This document shows, piece by piece, positions 1-7,934 of a DNA stretch of 43,443 bases (positions are counted from its first letter, which is position 1; the number at the start of each line of letters is the position of its first letter). The notes under the pieces were generated by a model. It had not been told where the DNA came from. It did not search any database and worked only from the letters and a program-made list of their open reading frames with translations. Origin of the DNA: Jeotgalibaca caeni (GTDB lineage Bacteria > Bacillota > Bacilli > Lactobacillales > Aerococcaceae); assembly GCF_028863945.1 (NCBI RefSeq), contig NZ_JARBEA010000017.1, positions 1-43,443 on the forward strand, written 5' to 3'. Both the position numbers and the translations under genes were made by a program.

Positions 1-101
1 TTGATACTTACAACCAAAAATTCCTAGGTCGCAGTCATAAAGGTTTCCAACAGGCCGAAGGCGAGCTCGAACAAATGCTGAGTCAACCGATGGAGAATTA
101 G
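1..101 (+). CDS. C-terminal end of an unidentified protein (partial)
   Basis: An open frame enters from the left edge and stops at TAG 99-101. The last 32 codons read DTYNQKFLGRSHKGFQQAEG, then a short acidic tail ending in PMEN. It converges on the sugar permease gene at 194. The fragment is too short to name a family, and nothing shows whether it belongs to the sugar operon. It could also be a chance open frame. Confidence 0.4.
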   Translation, partial: DTYNQKFLGRSHKGFQQAEGELEQMLSQPMEN

Positions 102-140
102 AAACAATCTACAGTAGGGAAGAACCATTTACACAAAATT

Positions 141-165
141 ATTGACGCTCCCAAATCTTGTCAAT
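141..165. terminator. Weak hairpin between convergent genes
   Basis: ATTGAC (141-146) and GTCAAT (160-165) can form a 6-bp stem with a 13-nt loop. On the minus strand it is followed by AATTTT. It is the only terminator-like structure seen downstream of the permease gene, and it is weak. Confidence 0.25.
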
Positions 166-193
166 TATCAGCATGTTTTGGAACAGTTTCATG

Positions 194-1069
194 TTATTTA
201 TCCATTTGGCTTGTTCCTGTAATATTGGCACCTTGAATAAAGTATTTCTGGAAGAAGAAGAATAACAACAGTACGGGCAGCATCGACAAGAGTGAGCCCG
301 CCATCAAGTAGTTCCATTGACTGCTACTTTGTTCTTTGAAGGATTGCAACCCAATTTGAATGGTATAGAATTCTTCTGAATTTACATAGAGCAAAGGTCC
401 TAAGAAATCATTCCACGCTCCGTTAAAGGCTCCAATCGCAACGGTTGCTAGAGCGGGACGCACCATTGGGATTCCAATCTTCCGCCAAATGTAAAAGTGG
501 CTCGCACCTTCCATTTTCGCTGCTTCTAATAATTCTTCTGGTATGCCGCGGTAGAATTGACGCAACAAGAATATATTAAAGGCGTTCCCGAAAAATTGCG
601 GCACGACGAGAGGTAGATATGTATTCACCCATCCAATCCGGGCGAACAAGATGTACTGTGGAATCAAGGTTACGAATCCTGGAATCATCATGGTAGATAA
701 TACCAATCCGAATAAGAACCCTTTCCCCCTGAAGCGAATACGGGCAAATCCATATGCCACAAAGGAATTGACCAATACATTTCCGATTACAGAAAGGACA
801 GTCAGGAGTAAGGTATTGGCCGTGTAACGGTCAAAGGGAGCTGCATTCCACGTATTGATATAGTTCTCAAAATGCCATTCTTTTGGGAAAAAGCTTGGTT
901 CCCCTGCCATAATTTCTACCATCGATTTCAAAGAGGTGGAAATCATCCACCACAGTGGAGACAGCAACATCAAGGATCCTGCCAGAAGCAAGACCAAGTT
1001 AATCAAACGTAAAGCAAGCGGTGTTTGATTGGGTTTATGGTTTCTCTTACGCGCAGTAAGCTGAGCCAT
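194..1069 (-). CDS. CUT1 sugar ABC transporter permease (MalG/AraQ type)
   Basis: Inner-membrane subunit of a binding-protein-dependent sugar importer, 291 aa. A transmembrane segment lies at about residues 20-43, and more follow through the binding-protein-dependent transport domain. The EAA loop that contacts the ATPase is seen at about 178-206 (EELLEAAKMEGAS). I prefer the ATG at 1069, which overlaps the upstream stop codon by one base (TGATG) and has AGGAGG 9 nt upstream; an in-frame TTG at 1072 is the alternative. It is the last gene of a binding protein-permease-permease operon. No ATPase gene accompanies it, so a shared MsmK-like ATPase elsewhere is likely. The substrate cannot be read from sequence. 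Confidence 0.9.
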   Translation of the reverse strand: MAQLTARKRNHKPNQTPLALRLINLVLLLAGSLMLLSPLWWMISTSLKSMVEIMAGEPSFFPKEWHFENYINTWNAAPFDRYTANTLLLTVLSVIGNVLVNSFVAYGFARIRFRGKGFLFGLVLSTMMIPGFVTLIPQYILFARIGWVNTYLPLVVPQFFGNAFNIFLLRQFYRGIPEELLEAAKMEGASHFYIWRKIGIPMVRPALATVAIGAFNGAWNDFLGPLLYVNSEEFYTIQIGLQSFKEQSSSQWNYLMAGSLLSMLPVLLLFFFFQKYFIQGANITGTSQMDK

Positions 1070-2034
1070 CAATCTTCACCTCCTGTGTAGTGTACCCATC
1101 TTGGTCCTAATTTAAGATTGATCACCGTCAAGACCATGATAATGGCAAAGAGGATCCAAGACATCGCCATCGCGTAGCCCATATTGAAACTTTCAAAAGC
1201 TTGGTTCCACATGTACAAGTTGTAGAAGAGCATCGAGTTAGCGGGACCCCCGCCGCCTCCAACAGACATGACATACGCTTCCTGGAAGATTTGGAAACCG
1301 CCAATCGTACTGGTGATGACGTCAAAGAAAATAACCGGACTAATCATCGGCAAGGTAATCTTAAAGAATTTCTGCATCGCCGTTGCGCCGTCAATATCAG
1401 CCGCCTCGTAGAGCGTTTTACTGATTCCCTGCATACTGGACAAGTACATCAGCATTCCACCGCCGACTCCCCAGACTTTCATTAAAATAAGCGCGTTCTT
1501 CGTCCAATCCGGATCCGTTAGCCAGTTAGGACCCGGGATACCAAACCAACCAAGCACCAAGTTAACCAAACCTGTTCCTGGATCAAGGAGCTGCATCCAT
1601 AAAATATAAACCCCCACCCCGGAAAGGACAGCTGGCAAATAGTAAGCCGTTCGGAAGAAACGCATTCCTGGAATGTCTTGATTTAATAAAACTGAAACAA
1701 AAATGGCTCCTGCCGTTGTAATTGGTACGGTAAAGGCCACATAGTAAAGCGTATTATATAAGGAAGTTTTGAATAATTGGTCAAAACTGAAGAGCCGTTC
1801 ATAATTATCGAAGCCAATAAAATCCATTCTCGAGGTGATGTCATAGTTCGTAAAACTACCATAGAGCGAGAACAATAACGGTCCGGCAGTAAAAATAATG
1901 AAGCCGATTATCCAAGGTAAAATAAATAGATAGCCTTGCCGTTCTTCTGCGCGGTCTTTCCTGCTTAGTCGTTTTCGACCGGACTTTTTAACTTGCTCAT
2001 CCTTTCTTTTCAATCTGAAAACTCCCTTCTTCAT
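1069..2034 (-). CDS. CUT1 sugar ABC transporter permease (MalF/UgpA type)
   Basis: First permease of the operon, up to 321 aa. A basic N-terminal tail (about 35 residues rich in K and R) precedes the first membrane helix (FILPWIIGFIIFTAG). The EAA loop is LYEAADIDGATAMQKFFKITLP in the C-terminal third. The start is uncertain. The ATG at 2034 has no ribosome binding site and sits at the foot of an intercistronic hairpin. An in-frame TTG at 2013 has GGGAG about 8 nt upstream and would give a 314-aa protein. Partner of the MalG-type permease and of the lipoprotein encoded upstream. Confidence 0.88.
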   Translation of the reverse strand: MKKGVFRLKRKDEQVKKSGRKRLSRKDRAEERQGYLFILPWIIGFIIFTAGPLLFSLYGSFTNYDITSRMDFIGFDNYERLFSFDQLFKTSLYNTLYYVAFTVPITTAGAIFVSVLLNQDIPGMRFFRTAYYLPAVLSGVGVYILWMQLLDPGTGLVNLVLGWFGIPGPNWLTDPDWTKNALILMKVWGVGGGMLMYLSSMQGISKTLYEAADIDGATAMQKFFKITLPMISPVIFFDVITSTIGGFQIFQEAYVMSVGGGGGPANSMLFYNLYMWNQAFESFNMGYAMAMSWILFAIIMVLTVINLKLGPRWVHYTGGED

Positions 2035-2037
2035 GAA

Positions 2038-2071
2038 AGAAAGGGCCGGGACAACAGCCCAGCCCCTTTTT
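2038..2071 (-). terminator. Intercistronic hairpin after the binding-protein gene
   Basis: On the minus strand AAAGGGG-CTGGG pairs with CCCGGCCCTTT around a CTGTTGT loop, with one bulged G and one G-U pair. It is followed by CTTTC. It lies between the solute-binding-protein stop codon and the first permease, so it probably lowers permease expression or protects the 3' end of the binding-protein mRNA. Confidence 0.65.
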
Positions 2072-2081
2072 CTGTAATGGT

Positions 2082-3446
2082 TTATTGATTGCTTTCCACC
2101 AAACGTTCCAACGATTCTTGTGCTTCTTGTAGCCCGTCCTCAACCGAAGTTTCTCCGAGAAGAATATTATCTAGGATTGGGTTGAGCGTATTCCCAAAAT
2201 CAGATGCGGTAAGCGGAACAGGTGTCAAAATCGTATGGTCCATATTCTCTACGGTTAATTGGTAGACCATGCTGTCTTGTTCATCAAAAATTTCATTGTC
2301 GATGGCTGTTTCTGCAGCTTCCATATTCGCTACGCTGTCGAAGTTCTTGCTTGCCCAAATTTCCTGTGCATGAACGTCACCCAAGTACTTCAAGAATTTC
2401 CATGAAGCTTCTGGGTTCTTCGCTCCCTTTGGAATCTCCGCAACGAATCCGCCACCCCAGCTCGTATGACCGCTACCTTCTTCGCGTTCAGGTAAGAACG
2501 CCACGCCGATATTCATATCTGGCGCGTATTGTTTGATTTGCGTATAGAACGTACCCGTTTGGGCAATCATCGCCAGCTCGCCGGTAAAGAATGGGTTCGC
2601 TTGTCCAGAATCGATTTGAGCTTGATAACGGTTGACCGTATCGACTCCGTAATGTTCACGCCATTCCAGAATCCATTCCAATGCAGCTGCATTTTCTGGT
2701 GTGTCCACTTGCGGATTGCCCTCTTCGTCAAAGAAGTTCTGACCAGCCGAGTTCAGCATCCAAACGTCCATTCCGACTCCATACAATGGGTAGAAGCCCA
2801 TTTGGGTGAGTTCGCCGCCTTCTTCCACATCTAGCTGTCGCGCATATTCTTCCAGCTCATCCCACGTGGTTGGTGGTGCTTCCGGGTCTAGACCAGCTGC
2901 TTCAAACAAGTCTTTGTTGTAGTAAAGTACACGAGTGTCTGTTGTAAATGGAATCCCGTAAGACTCTCCTTCATATAAAGTGGCTTCCCATAATTCTGGG
3001 TAGAACCAATCGGAAATATCATCTTCTTCTAGGAATGGTTGGAGACTTTCAGCTTGTTGTTTTTGACCGCGCAGCGCTGTAGCATTGATATCGTTGATGA
3101 CCACATCAGGAGGATTTCCAGCAGCGATTTGAGCTAATTCTTTCGTCCAAATATCGCCAAAGGGGTTGTAGGTATGCTTCACAAAGATTTCATCTTGCGA
3201 TTCGTTAAAATCATTAATAATTTCTTCTATAATCGGGCGTCTGATTTCGGACCCCCAAAAGGTCCAAAAATCTAATTCAATCTTCTCGCCACTATTCGCA
3301 GTTGTATCGGTTCCTGTTTCTGTCCCCGCATCGGTATCCGTCGTGTTCTCTGTATCTTCGGTATCCGTATTATTTGGCGTAAAAGCTGCACAAGCAGATA
3401 ACAAAGTGAATGATGCAAACAGCCCAAGCCATTTTCTCATTTTCAT
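2082..3446 (-). CDS. Extracellular sugar-binding lipoprotein (family 1 solute-binding protein)
   Basis: Lipid-anchored substrate receptor of the CUT1 importer, 454 aa. The signal peptide ends in the lipobox LLSAC, with Cys19 as the predicted lipidation site. A Thr/Asp/Glu-rich linker (about 25-55) separates the anchor from the folded domain, which starts near KIELDFWTFWG. Family 1 features include the YGIPFTTDTRVLYYNKDLF region. The ATG has AGGAGG 8 nt upstream. First gene of the operon, with a promoter at 3488-3516. The substrate is unknown, and no glycosidase sits directly beside it. Confidence 0.9.
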   Translation of the reverse strand: MKMRKWLGLFASFTLLSACAAFTPNNTDTEDTENTTDTDAGTETGTDTTANSGEKIELDFWTFWGSEIRRPIIEEIINDFNESQDEIFVKHTYNPFGDIWTKELAQIAAGNPPDVVINDINATALRGQKQQAESLQPFLEEDDISDWFYPELWEATLYEGESYGIPFTTDTRVLYYNKDLFEAAGLDPEAPPTTWDELEEYARQLDVEEGGELTQMGFYPLYGVGMDVWMLNSAGQNFFDEEGNPQVDTPENAAALEWILEWREHYGVDTVNRYQAQIDSGQANPFFTGELAMIAQTGTFYTQIKQYAPDMNIGVAFLPEREEGSGHTSWGGGFVAEIPKGAKNPEASWKFLKYLGDVHAQEIWASKNFDSVANMEAAETAIDNEIFDEQDSMVYQLTVENMDHTILTPVPLTASDFGNTLNPILDNILLGETSVEDGLQEAQESLERLVESNQ

Positions 3447-3487
3447 GGAAAAATCCTCCTCTTTATTAAAATACAGTCTTTAAATGT

Positions 3488-3516
3488 ATCATACTCATTT
3501 TTTCTTTTACGGGCAA
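3488..3516 (-). promoter_or_regulatory. Promoter of the first sugar ABC operon
   Basis: Minus-strand -35 TTGCCC (3511-3516) and -10 TATGAT (3488-3493) are separated by 17 bp. They lie upstream of the binding-protein start codon. Read from sequence only. Confidence 0.6.
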
Positions 3517-3719
3517 ATGAAAACCCTCTAGTAATGGGCGGGTAGAAGAGCAAGGATGAGATAGCTTTCTCATTGATAAAAAAAGTGGCACTATACCGCA
3601 TTTTTAGTCTCATCCCTTTTCAAAAAAGTGCAGTTTTCCATAACAAAATTGAAAATAATTATTTTTGACAGATGGAGAAGAACAATTTTAAGGTATTCTT
3701 TTTATTCTGCTTTAAACAT
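3517..3719. other. Intergenic stretch, largely featureless
   Basis: AT-rich sequence between the ABC operon promoter and the terminator of the next gene. The only structure seen is a short inverted repeat, ATGAGA-N6-TCTCAT, at 3556-3573. It could be an operator but has no further support. No credible coding frame was found. Confidence 0.4.
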
Positions 3720-3748
3720 GAAAAACACGCTCCAAAGAGCGTGCTTTT
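3720..3748 (-). terminator. Rho-independent terminator of the PNPOx-like gene
   Basis: Minus strand: GCACGCTC, loop TTTG, GAGCGTGT followed by TTTTC. It lies 11 bases after the stop codon of the gene ending at 3759. Confidence 0.85.
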
Positions 3749-3758
3749 CAGTGAGATT

Positions 3759-4262
3759 TTATTGGTCTAGGTTTACGGATTCATTTTTTCCTAAGTCGTG
3801 TTCCTTGTCTCCCACTAGGTTTGCGACAAACTGATACGCGGCTTTTACCTTGCTACCAGATTCCCAATATTCTGCACCGTGGGCATGAACTTTTATTAAA
3901 ACTAAGTTTGGGTCATCATACTCTGTATTGAAGATGGTTTCGAACGCTTTGTTCCAGAGGTCTTTTTTCTTTTCAGGATCTTCTAAAACTTCTGCACGAC
4001 CACTGATGGAAACATAGTTCTCGTCGTCATCACTGAATGATACATTGACACGTGGATCGGCTGTTATTTCCTTTATTTTTGGCGTATCACGAAATGTCAG
4101 GAACCACAAATCTCCGTCAAACTCGGTTTCCTGCATCGCCATTGGACGAGAAACAAGGCCTCGTTCTGCAATGGTCGTTAGGGAACCAATCTTAATGTCT
4201 TTCATCATTGCCTTAACCTTTTCCAACTTTTCTTCATGGGTTAATTCTTGATCTTTTGCCAT
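3759..4262 (-). CDS. Pyridoxamine 5'-phosphate oxidase-family protein (general stress protein 26 type)
   Basis: A 167-aa split-barrel flavin-binding protein of the GSP26 type. The family usually binds FMN or F420 or acts in stress; the substrate is not predictable. Typical core segments are IGSLTTIAERGLVSRPMAM, DLWFLTFRDTPKIKEI and VNVSFSDDDENYVSISGRAE. I chose the ATG at 4262 because AAAGGGGGAA lies 6-7 nt upstream. The longer frame from 4313 would run over the promoter. Monocistronic, with its own promoter and terminator. It is divergent from the YtxH/LapA-like pair, which fits an envelope or general stress setting. Confidence 0.88.
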   Translation of the reverse strand: MAKDQELTHEEKLEKVKAMMKDIKIGSLTTIAERGLVSRPMAMQETEFDGDLWFLTFRDTPKIKEITADPRVNVSFSDDDENYVSISGRAEVLEDPEKKKDLWNKAFETIFNTEYDDPNLVLIKVHAHGAEYWESGSKVKAAYQFVANLVGDKEHDLGKNESVNLDQ

Positions 4263-4284
4263 ATTTATTCCCCCTTTTACGAGT

Positions 4285-4313
4285 ATGGTAACACGATTGG
4301 ATATCGCTTTCAA
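4285..4313 (-). promoter_or_regulatory. Promoter of the PNPOx-like gene
   Basis: Minus strand -35 TTGAAA (4308-4313), 17-bp spacer, -10 TACCAT (4285-4290), about 22 bp upstream of the chosen ATG. This supports the shorter start. Confidence 0.55.
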
Positions 4314-4431
4314 AATATAACCCTTTGACTTTTTTCCTTTTCAAAAGTGTTTTTATTTTCTATCTTTCAAAAAATGACCTATACTACAGATAGATAGAAA
4401 ATGGTTACAATTTGGAAAGGAGAAAGATACG

Positions 4432-4776
4432 ATGGGTAAATTTAAAAGCTTTGTCAAAGGTTTGGTAATTGGTGGCGGTTTGGCATTATTATATGCGCCA
4501 AAACCAGGTAAGGACTTACGGAAAGACTTAATGAATAAAGCAGATGATGCTGCTGACCGCGCAAAATCATATGGCAATGATTTAGCGGAAAAGGGAAACA
4601 TCGTAATGGAGAACGTCAAAGAGACGGCTCATGATATTTCCGAAGATGTAAAAGCAACTGCGCAAGAAAACATGGAAAATATGGAAGAATTAGCAAACGA
4701 TACCGCGGATAAGGTAGAAGATTCAAAAGATGAAATGGCTGAAGAACTTGAAGACGACAAAATGACAACTCCTTAA
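4432..4776 (+). CDS. YtxH domain protein
   Basis: A 114-aa small protein of the YtxH (gas-vesicle-like) family. A short hydrophobic, glycine-rich segment (FVKGLVIGGGLALLYAPKPG, about residues 6-25) is followed by the typical GKDLRKDL motif. The rest is a charged Ala/Asp/Glu/Lys-rich coiled-coil-like tail. Family members are often stress-induced and membrane-associated; the molecular role is unknown. AAAGGAG lies 9 nt before the ATG. Co-directional with the LapA-like gene 28 bp downstream, probably one transcript. Confidence 0.85.
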   Translation: MGKFKSFVKGLVIGGGLALLYAPKPGKDLRKDLMNKADDAADRAKSYGNDLAEKGNIVMENVKETAHDISEDVKATAQENMENMEELANDTADKVEDSKDEMAEELEDDKMTTP

Positions 4777-4804
4777 TCGTTCCTATTAGGAAAGGAGCAT
4801 AGTG

Positions 4805-5284
4805 ATGACGATCCTTGCCGTACTCATTTTATTGCTGATTGCTGTACTAGCTTTTCTGAATATGGAAATCGTTAGTCTTAGCCTTTATTTCATGGATGTA
4901 TCGATTCCTTTGTGGCTCATCATGATCGGCGCCACCCTTTTGGGAATGGTTGCTGCATTGATGTTTGTCGGTGCGAGGAATGCAAATGCCCGTGACGAGC
5001 AACGCAGGCGGAAACAGGATTTCCAAGAAAAATTAGAGGCAAAAGACGAGGAACTACAAGCAGCTCGGCGAGAAACAAATGAAGTCGCGAATCGAACGAG
5101 ACGCGAAACTGAAATGGCCTTGCAGATGCAGCAAAAAGAACAGGAAGTTGAAGACTTACGGAAACGAATGGCTTTAATGGAAGAAAGTGCCCAACGTGAT
5201 CGTTACACGAGTGATCCTCCTGTCGTTGAGGAATCAAATGGCTATCCCAACGACATCGTCATTGAGCCAGATTCAAAACAATAA
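4805..5284 (+). CDS. LapA/DUF1049-like membrane protein
   Basis: About 159 aa. Two N-terminal membrane helices (ILAVLILLLIAVLAFLNMEIV and PLWLIMIGATLLGMVAALMF) with the NMEIVSLSLYFMDVSIPLWL spacing resemble LapA-domain proteins. A long charged coiled coil (residues 60-135) follows, and the tail is acidic. I prefer the ATG at 4805, with GGAG 7 nt upstream; a GTG at 4802 is closer but possible. Function in Gram-positives is not established. It ends at a strong terminator. Confidence 0.8.
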   Translation: MTILAVLILLLIAVLAFLNMEIVSLSLYFMDVSIPLWLIMIGATLLGMVAALMFVGARNANARDEQRRRKQDFQEKLEAKDEELQAARRETNEVANRTRRETEMALQMQQKEQEVEDLRKRMALMEESAQRDRYTSDPPVVEESNGYPNDIVIEPDSKQ

Positions 5285-5287
5285 AAA

Positions 5288-5315
5288 AGAGGCTGGTTCA
5301 CCAGCCTCTTTCTTT
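5288..5315 (+). terminator. Rho-independent terminator after the LapA-like gene
   Basis: AGAGGCTGG, loop TTCA, CCAGCCTCT followed by TTCTTTG, starting 4 bases after the stop codon. Confidence 0.85.
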
Positions 5316-5317
5316 GT

Positions 5318-5455
5318 GTGCAAGTGAGGGTGTTTTTTTAGCCTCACTTGCACGTTTTTTACCGTTTTGGTATGAGTGAGCCTTTTTTTAACGCTCACTT
5401 GCACGTTTTTAGCATTTTTGGTACGAGTGGAGAAATTTTAAAGGCTCACTTGCAC
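5318..5455. repeat. Three-palindrome repeat element, copy A
   Basis: 138 bp made of three 36-bp palindromes (5318-5353, 5369-5404, 5420-5455) joined by two 15-bp linkers (5354-5368, 5405-5419), giving a 51-bp pitch. The outer palindrome at 5318 has matching arms GTGCAAGTGAGG and CCTCACTTGCAC. The other two pair GGTATGAGTGAG-type arms with CTCACTTGCAC and have A/T-rich loops. It fills the space between two convergent genes and starts 5 bp after the murR stop codon. Same design at 16311-16449 and 20948-21085. Confidence 0.9.
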
Positions 5456-5460
5456 ACTTC

Positions 5461-6402
5461 TTACGCATTGTTGTATTGCTTGAAAAACTCGTTTAGGTCG
5501 TCGGTTGCTTTTCTGGAACGTTCTAGATGATGGATGTTGTCTGTATAGCGTTTGGTCATGAAATGAAGAAACAACACATCCACTGCGTACAATTGGTTCA
5601 GCAAGGAAATGGTGGCGCCGCTTCGTAGAGGTGCTTCTTTTGTGTCAGCAGTCTTTAAGGCTACTTCCGCTAATTTGCTGAGCGAGTTATCCGTATCCTT
5701 GGTTAAGGAAACGGTGTGTAATCCCCATTTGTTAGCCACTTCCATCAGCACTAACCCTTCCTTTTTCTCCCCGCTATTCGATATGCCGATATAAACGGAA
5801 CCAGGTTGGGCGATTGCCATGGATGCAGCAAGTTCATGTTGGTCTTGTGTGCAGAGAACTTGCTTCCCAATACGTGATAATTTTTGCTTGATATCTAGCG
5901 CAACCAGATAGGAAGCACCTAACCCATACACATACAGGGTTGGGCAATCAACGAGCCAAGTCGCTGCTTGTTCCATCCGCTCGTTATCAAGAGCACTGTT
6001 TGTTTTCTCCAAAGTAAAGTTCGTATGAACGAGCAACTTCTTCTTGATTTGGTCCAATCCTTCATCGGGAAGGATATCTGTATAGAGGTCTTCTTGGATA
6101 AGGTTTGACTCGGCAGATAACTGCAGCTTCAATTCCGTGTAGCCATTTAGTCCCATAGACCGGCAAAAGCGGATCACTGCTGCGGCGCTGGATCCCGCTG
6201 CTTCAGCCAATTGGGAAGCATTCATTTGGATTATTTCTAATGGCTTCTCTGTAACCAGTTCGCCAATCTTGCGCTCGGATTCAGGCAGCGCCGGTAGTTT
6301 TTCCTTGATGGAAAGTACAATATTTTGTTGGATGGGGTTCGCCTCCTTTCGGTTAGAGTAAAGATGAATTTGAGAAAAAAGGCAGTGAACCATTCGATTC
6401 AC
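5461..6402 (-). CDS. murR: MurR/RpiR-family transcriptional regulator of the MurNAc operon
   Basis: An N-terminal RpiR-type HTH (KIGELVTEKP ... ASQLAEAAGSSAAAVIRFCRSMGLNGYTELKL) precedes a SIS sugar-isomerase domain (YVYGLGASYLVALDIKQKL, ISNSGEKKEGL) that should bind a sugar phosphate such as MurNAc-6P. It is last in the mupG-murQ-murP-murR order known from Staphylococcus aureus. The start is unclear. The longest frame begins with GTG at 6402, but the promoter at 6413-6441 would start the RNA at about there. The strong site GAAAGGAGG (6342-6350) lies 8 nt before an in-frame ATC at 6333, which would give a 290-aa protein. Likely a repressor by family analogy. Confidence 0.88.
   Translation of the reverse strand: MNRMVHCLFSQIHLYSNRKEANPIQQNIVLSIKEKLPALPESERKIGELVTEKPLEIIQMNASQLAEAAGSSAAAVIRFCRSMGLNGYTELKLQLSAESNLIQEDLYTDILPDEGLDQIKKKLLVHTNFTLEKTNSALDNERMEQAATWLVDCPTLYVYGLGASYLVALDIKQKLSRIGKQVLCTQDQHELAASMAIAQPGSVYIGISNSGEKKEGLVLMEVANKWGLHTVSLTKDTDNSLSKLAEVALKTADTKEAPLRSGATISLLNQLYAVDVLFLHFMTKRYTDNIHHLERSRKATDDLNEFFKQYNNA
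6342..6350 (-). promoter_or_regulatory. Ribosome binding site of murR facing an ATC codon
   Basis: GAAAGGAGG on the minus strand with an 8-nt spacer to the in-frame codon ATC (6333-6331). No ATG, GTG or TTG lies in frame at a workable distance. Either murR starts at ATC, or this is a coincidence and an upstream GTG/ATG is used without a ribosome binding site. Confidence 0.55.
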
Positions 6403-6412
6403 ATGCCTTTTT

Positions 6413-6441
6413 ATTATAGTCGTTTATTGGAAGTCTGCCAA
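6413..6441 (-). promoter_or_regulatory. Internal promoter for murR
   Basis: Minus strand -35 TTGGCA (6436-6441), 17-bp spacer, -10 TATAAT (6413-6418). The -35 lies inside the last codons of murP. A near-consensus promoter here would keep the regulator expressed when the operon is repressed. Confidence 0.7.
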
Positions 6442-7917
6442 TGGGTTAGAAGGTTGAGAACCTGCTCCATCTAATTCAGTTGGTTCCATTGCTTCTTTTG
6501 GAACTCCAAAGAAGTAAGTAGCCAAGAATCCGCCTAGGTAAGCAGCTAGCAAACCAAGTACATAGCCCCACCACATGCCATCTGGAATCAATGGAATCAA
6601 AGCAACCCCACTTGGCCCAATTGCAGTAGCACCGATGTTTCCAATTCCACCGATTACAGCTCCACCAATTCCGCCCCCGATACATGCGGTAATAAATGGA
6701 CGGCCTAGTGGCAAGGTAACAGCATAGATTAACGGCTCCCCAATTCCTAAAATACCTACTGGTAAGGAACCTTTGATAATATTTGTCAATTGTTTGTTAC
6801 GACGACATTTTACCCATAGTGCAATCGAAGCTCCCACTTGTCCAGCTCCAGCCATTGCTAGAATTGGTAACAGTAGTGTTTTTCCTGCTGCTGACTCGAT
6901 CATGGTGATATGAACAGGTGTCAAGATTTGGTGTAATCCAAACATAACCAGCGGCAAGAACGTTGCTCCGAGAATGAAACCAGAAATTGCTCCACCTACT
7001 TCAAGTACCCAGTTCACTGCTCCCACTAAGCTGGTAGAAATAAATCCGGCTACTGGCATAATGAAGAAAATGGTAAGCAATCCGACAACTAACAAGGAAA
7101 CAGTTGGTGTAACAATAATATCAATGGAATCTGGAATAACTTTACGCAGGTTCTTTTCCATAATGGAAAGAAGGTATACTGCGATGATAACGCCGATTAC
7201 CCCACCTTGACCTGGTGTTAGTGGATCTCCGGTAAAGATATTCGTTAACGAAAGTTCTGGTGCGTTCAGATAGGTTACCCCAGCGATTACCCCACCAAGA
7301 CCTGGCGTTGCGCCAAAAACACGAGCTGCATTAATCCCGATATAAATATTTAAGTAAGCAAAAAGTCCGTTTTGTAAAATTTTAAGTACTTGGAAGATGT
7401 TTCCCCAGAATTCTGGGTCAATGCTTCCTGCGGTCATCAAGTTTTGAATAATCGATGCAATTCCGCCAATAATACCGGCTCCAACGAATGCTGGAATTAA
7501 GGGAACAAAAATACTTGCAATTGATTTTAATGCACGTTTGAATGGTGTGTTATTTTTCTTTTGTTGCTCGCTCTTGGTAGCAGCTGCTTTTCTTTCTGCT
7601 TCTTCGCGTCCAGAAGTAAGTTCTTTATCCATGTTCACGTTCATTTGTTCACCTTGTTGAACGTTAGAGGATTTCGCCATTTCGTTTGCAACTTTTGCAG
7701 CAGTACCCGGTCCTACGACAACTTGCAGGGTATTGCCATCTTCAACGACACCCATTACACCGTTTATTTTCTTTAGGTCCTCCAGGTTGACGCGGGAATC
7801 ATCGCGAATATCAATCCGCACACGGGTCATACAGTTATAGACTTTGTCTGCATTGCCGGCTCCGCCGATATTTTTGTAAATATCTCTTGCCAGTTGTTGT
7901 TCTTTTGTTTCAGCCAT
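6424..7917 (-). CDS. murP: PTS MurNAc (MurNAc-GlcNAc) transporter, EIIBC
   Basis: A 497-aa membrane permease that imports and phosphorylates its sugar. The EIIB domain (1-90) carries the phosphorylated Cys29 in YNCMTRVR. A charged linker (about 95-123) leads to a EIIC domain with about 8-10 membrane helices and the conserved [18 protein letters not shown] segment. There is no EIIA domain, so a glucose-type EIIA must come from elsewhere, as for other MurP proteins. MurQ and MupG upstream make MurNAc or the MurNAc-GlcNAc disaccharide the likely substrate. AGGAGG lies upstream of the ATG. The 17-bp gap to murQ indicates one operon. Confidence 0.92.
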   Translation of the reverse strand: MAETKEQQLARDIYKNIGGAGNADKVYNCMTRVRIDIRDDSRVNLEDLKKINGVMGVVEDGNTLQVVVGPGTAAKVANEMAKSSNVQQGEQMNVNMDKELTSGREEAERKAAATKSEQQKKNNTPFKRALKSIASIFVPLIPAFVGAGIIGGIASIIQNLMTAGSIDPEFWGNIFQVLKILQNGLFAYLNIYIGINAARVFGATPGLGGVIAGVTYLNAPELSLTNIFTGDPLTPGQGGVIGVIIAVYLLSIMEKNLRKVIPDSIDIIVTPTVSLLVVGLLTIFFIMPVAGFISTSLVGAVNWVLEVGGAISGFILGATFLPLVMFGLHQILTPVHITMIESAAGKTLLLPILAMAGAGQVGASIALWVKCRRNKQLTNIIKGSLPVGILGIGEPLIYAVTLPLGRPFITACIGGGIGGAVIGGIGNIGATAIGPSGVALIPLIPDGMWWGYVLGLLAAYLGGFLATYFFGVPKEAMEPTELDGAGSQPSNPLADFQ

Positions 7918-7934
7918 GATTATATTCCTCCTTT

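Noticed and set aside
4263-4313. 17-residue N-terminal extension of the PNPOx-like protein
   Set aside because: It runs through the -10 and -35 hexamers, while the ATG at 4262 has a strong ribosome binding site.
5318-5455. CRISPR-like array
   Set aside because: The 51-bp period has conserved palindromes and conserved short linkers rather than repeats with unique spacers, and no cas genes are present.
5348-5530. Small protein made of HLHVF..FGMSE repeats
   Set aside because: It overlaps the repeat element and the murR 3' end, has no ribosome binding site, and the sequence is explained by DNA palindromes.
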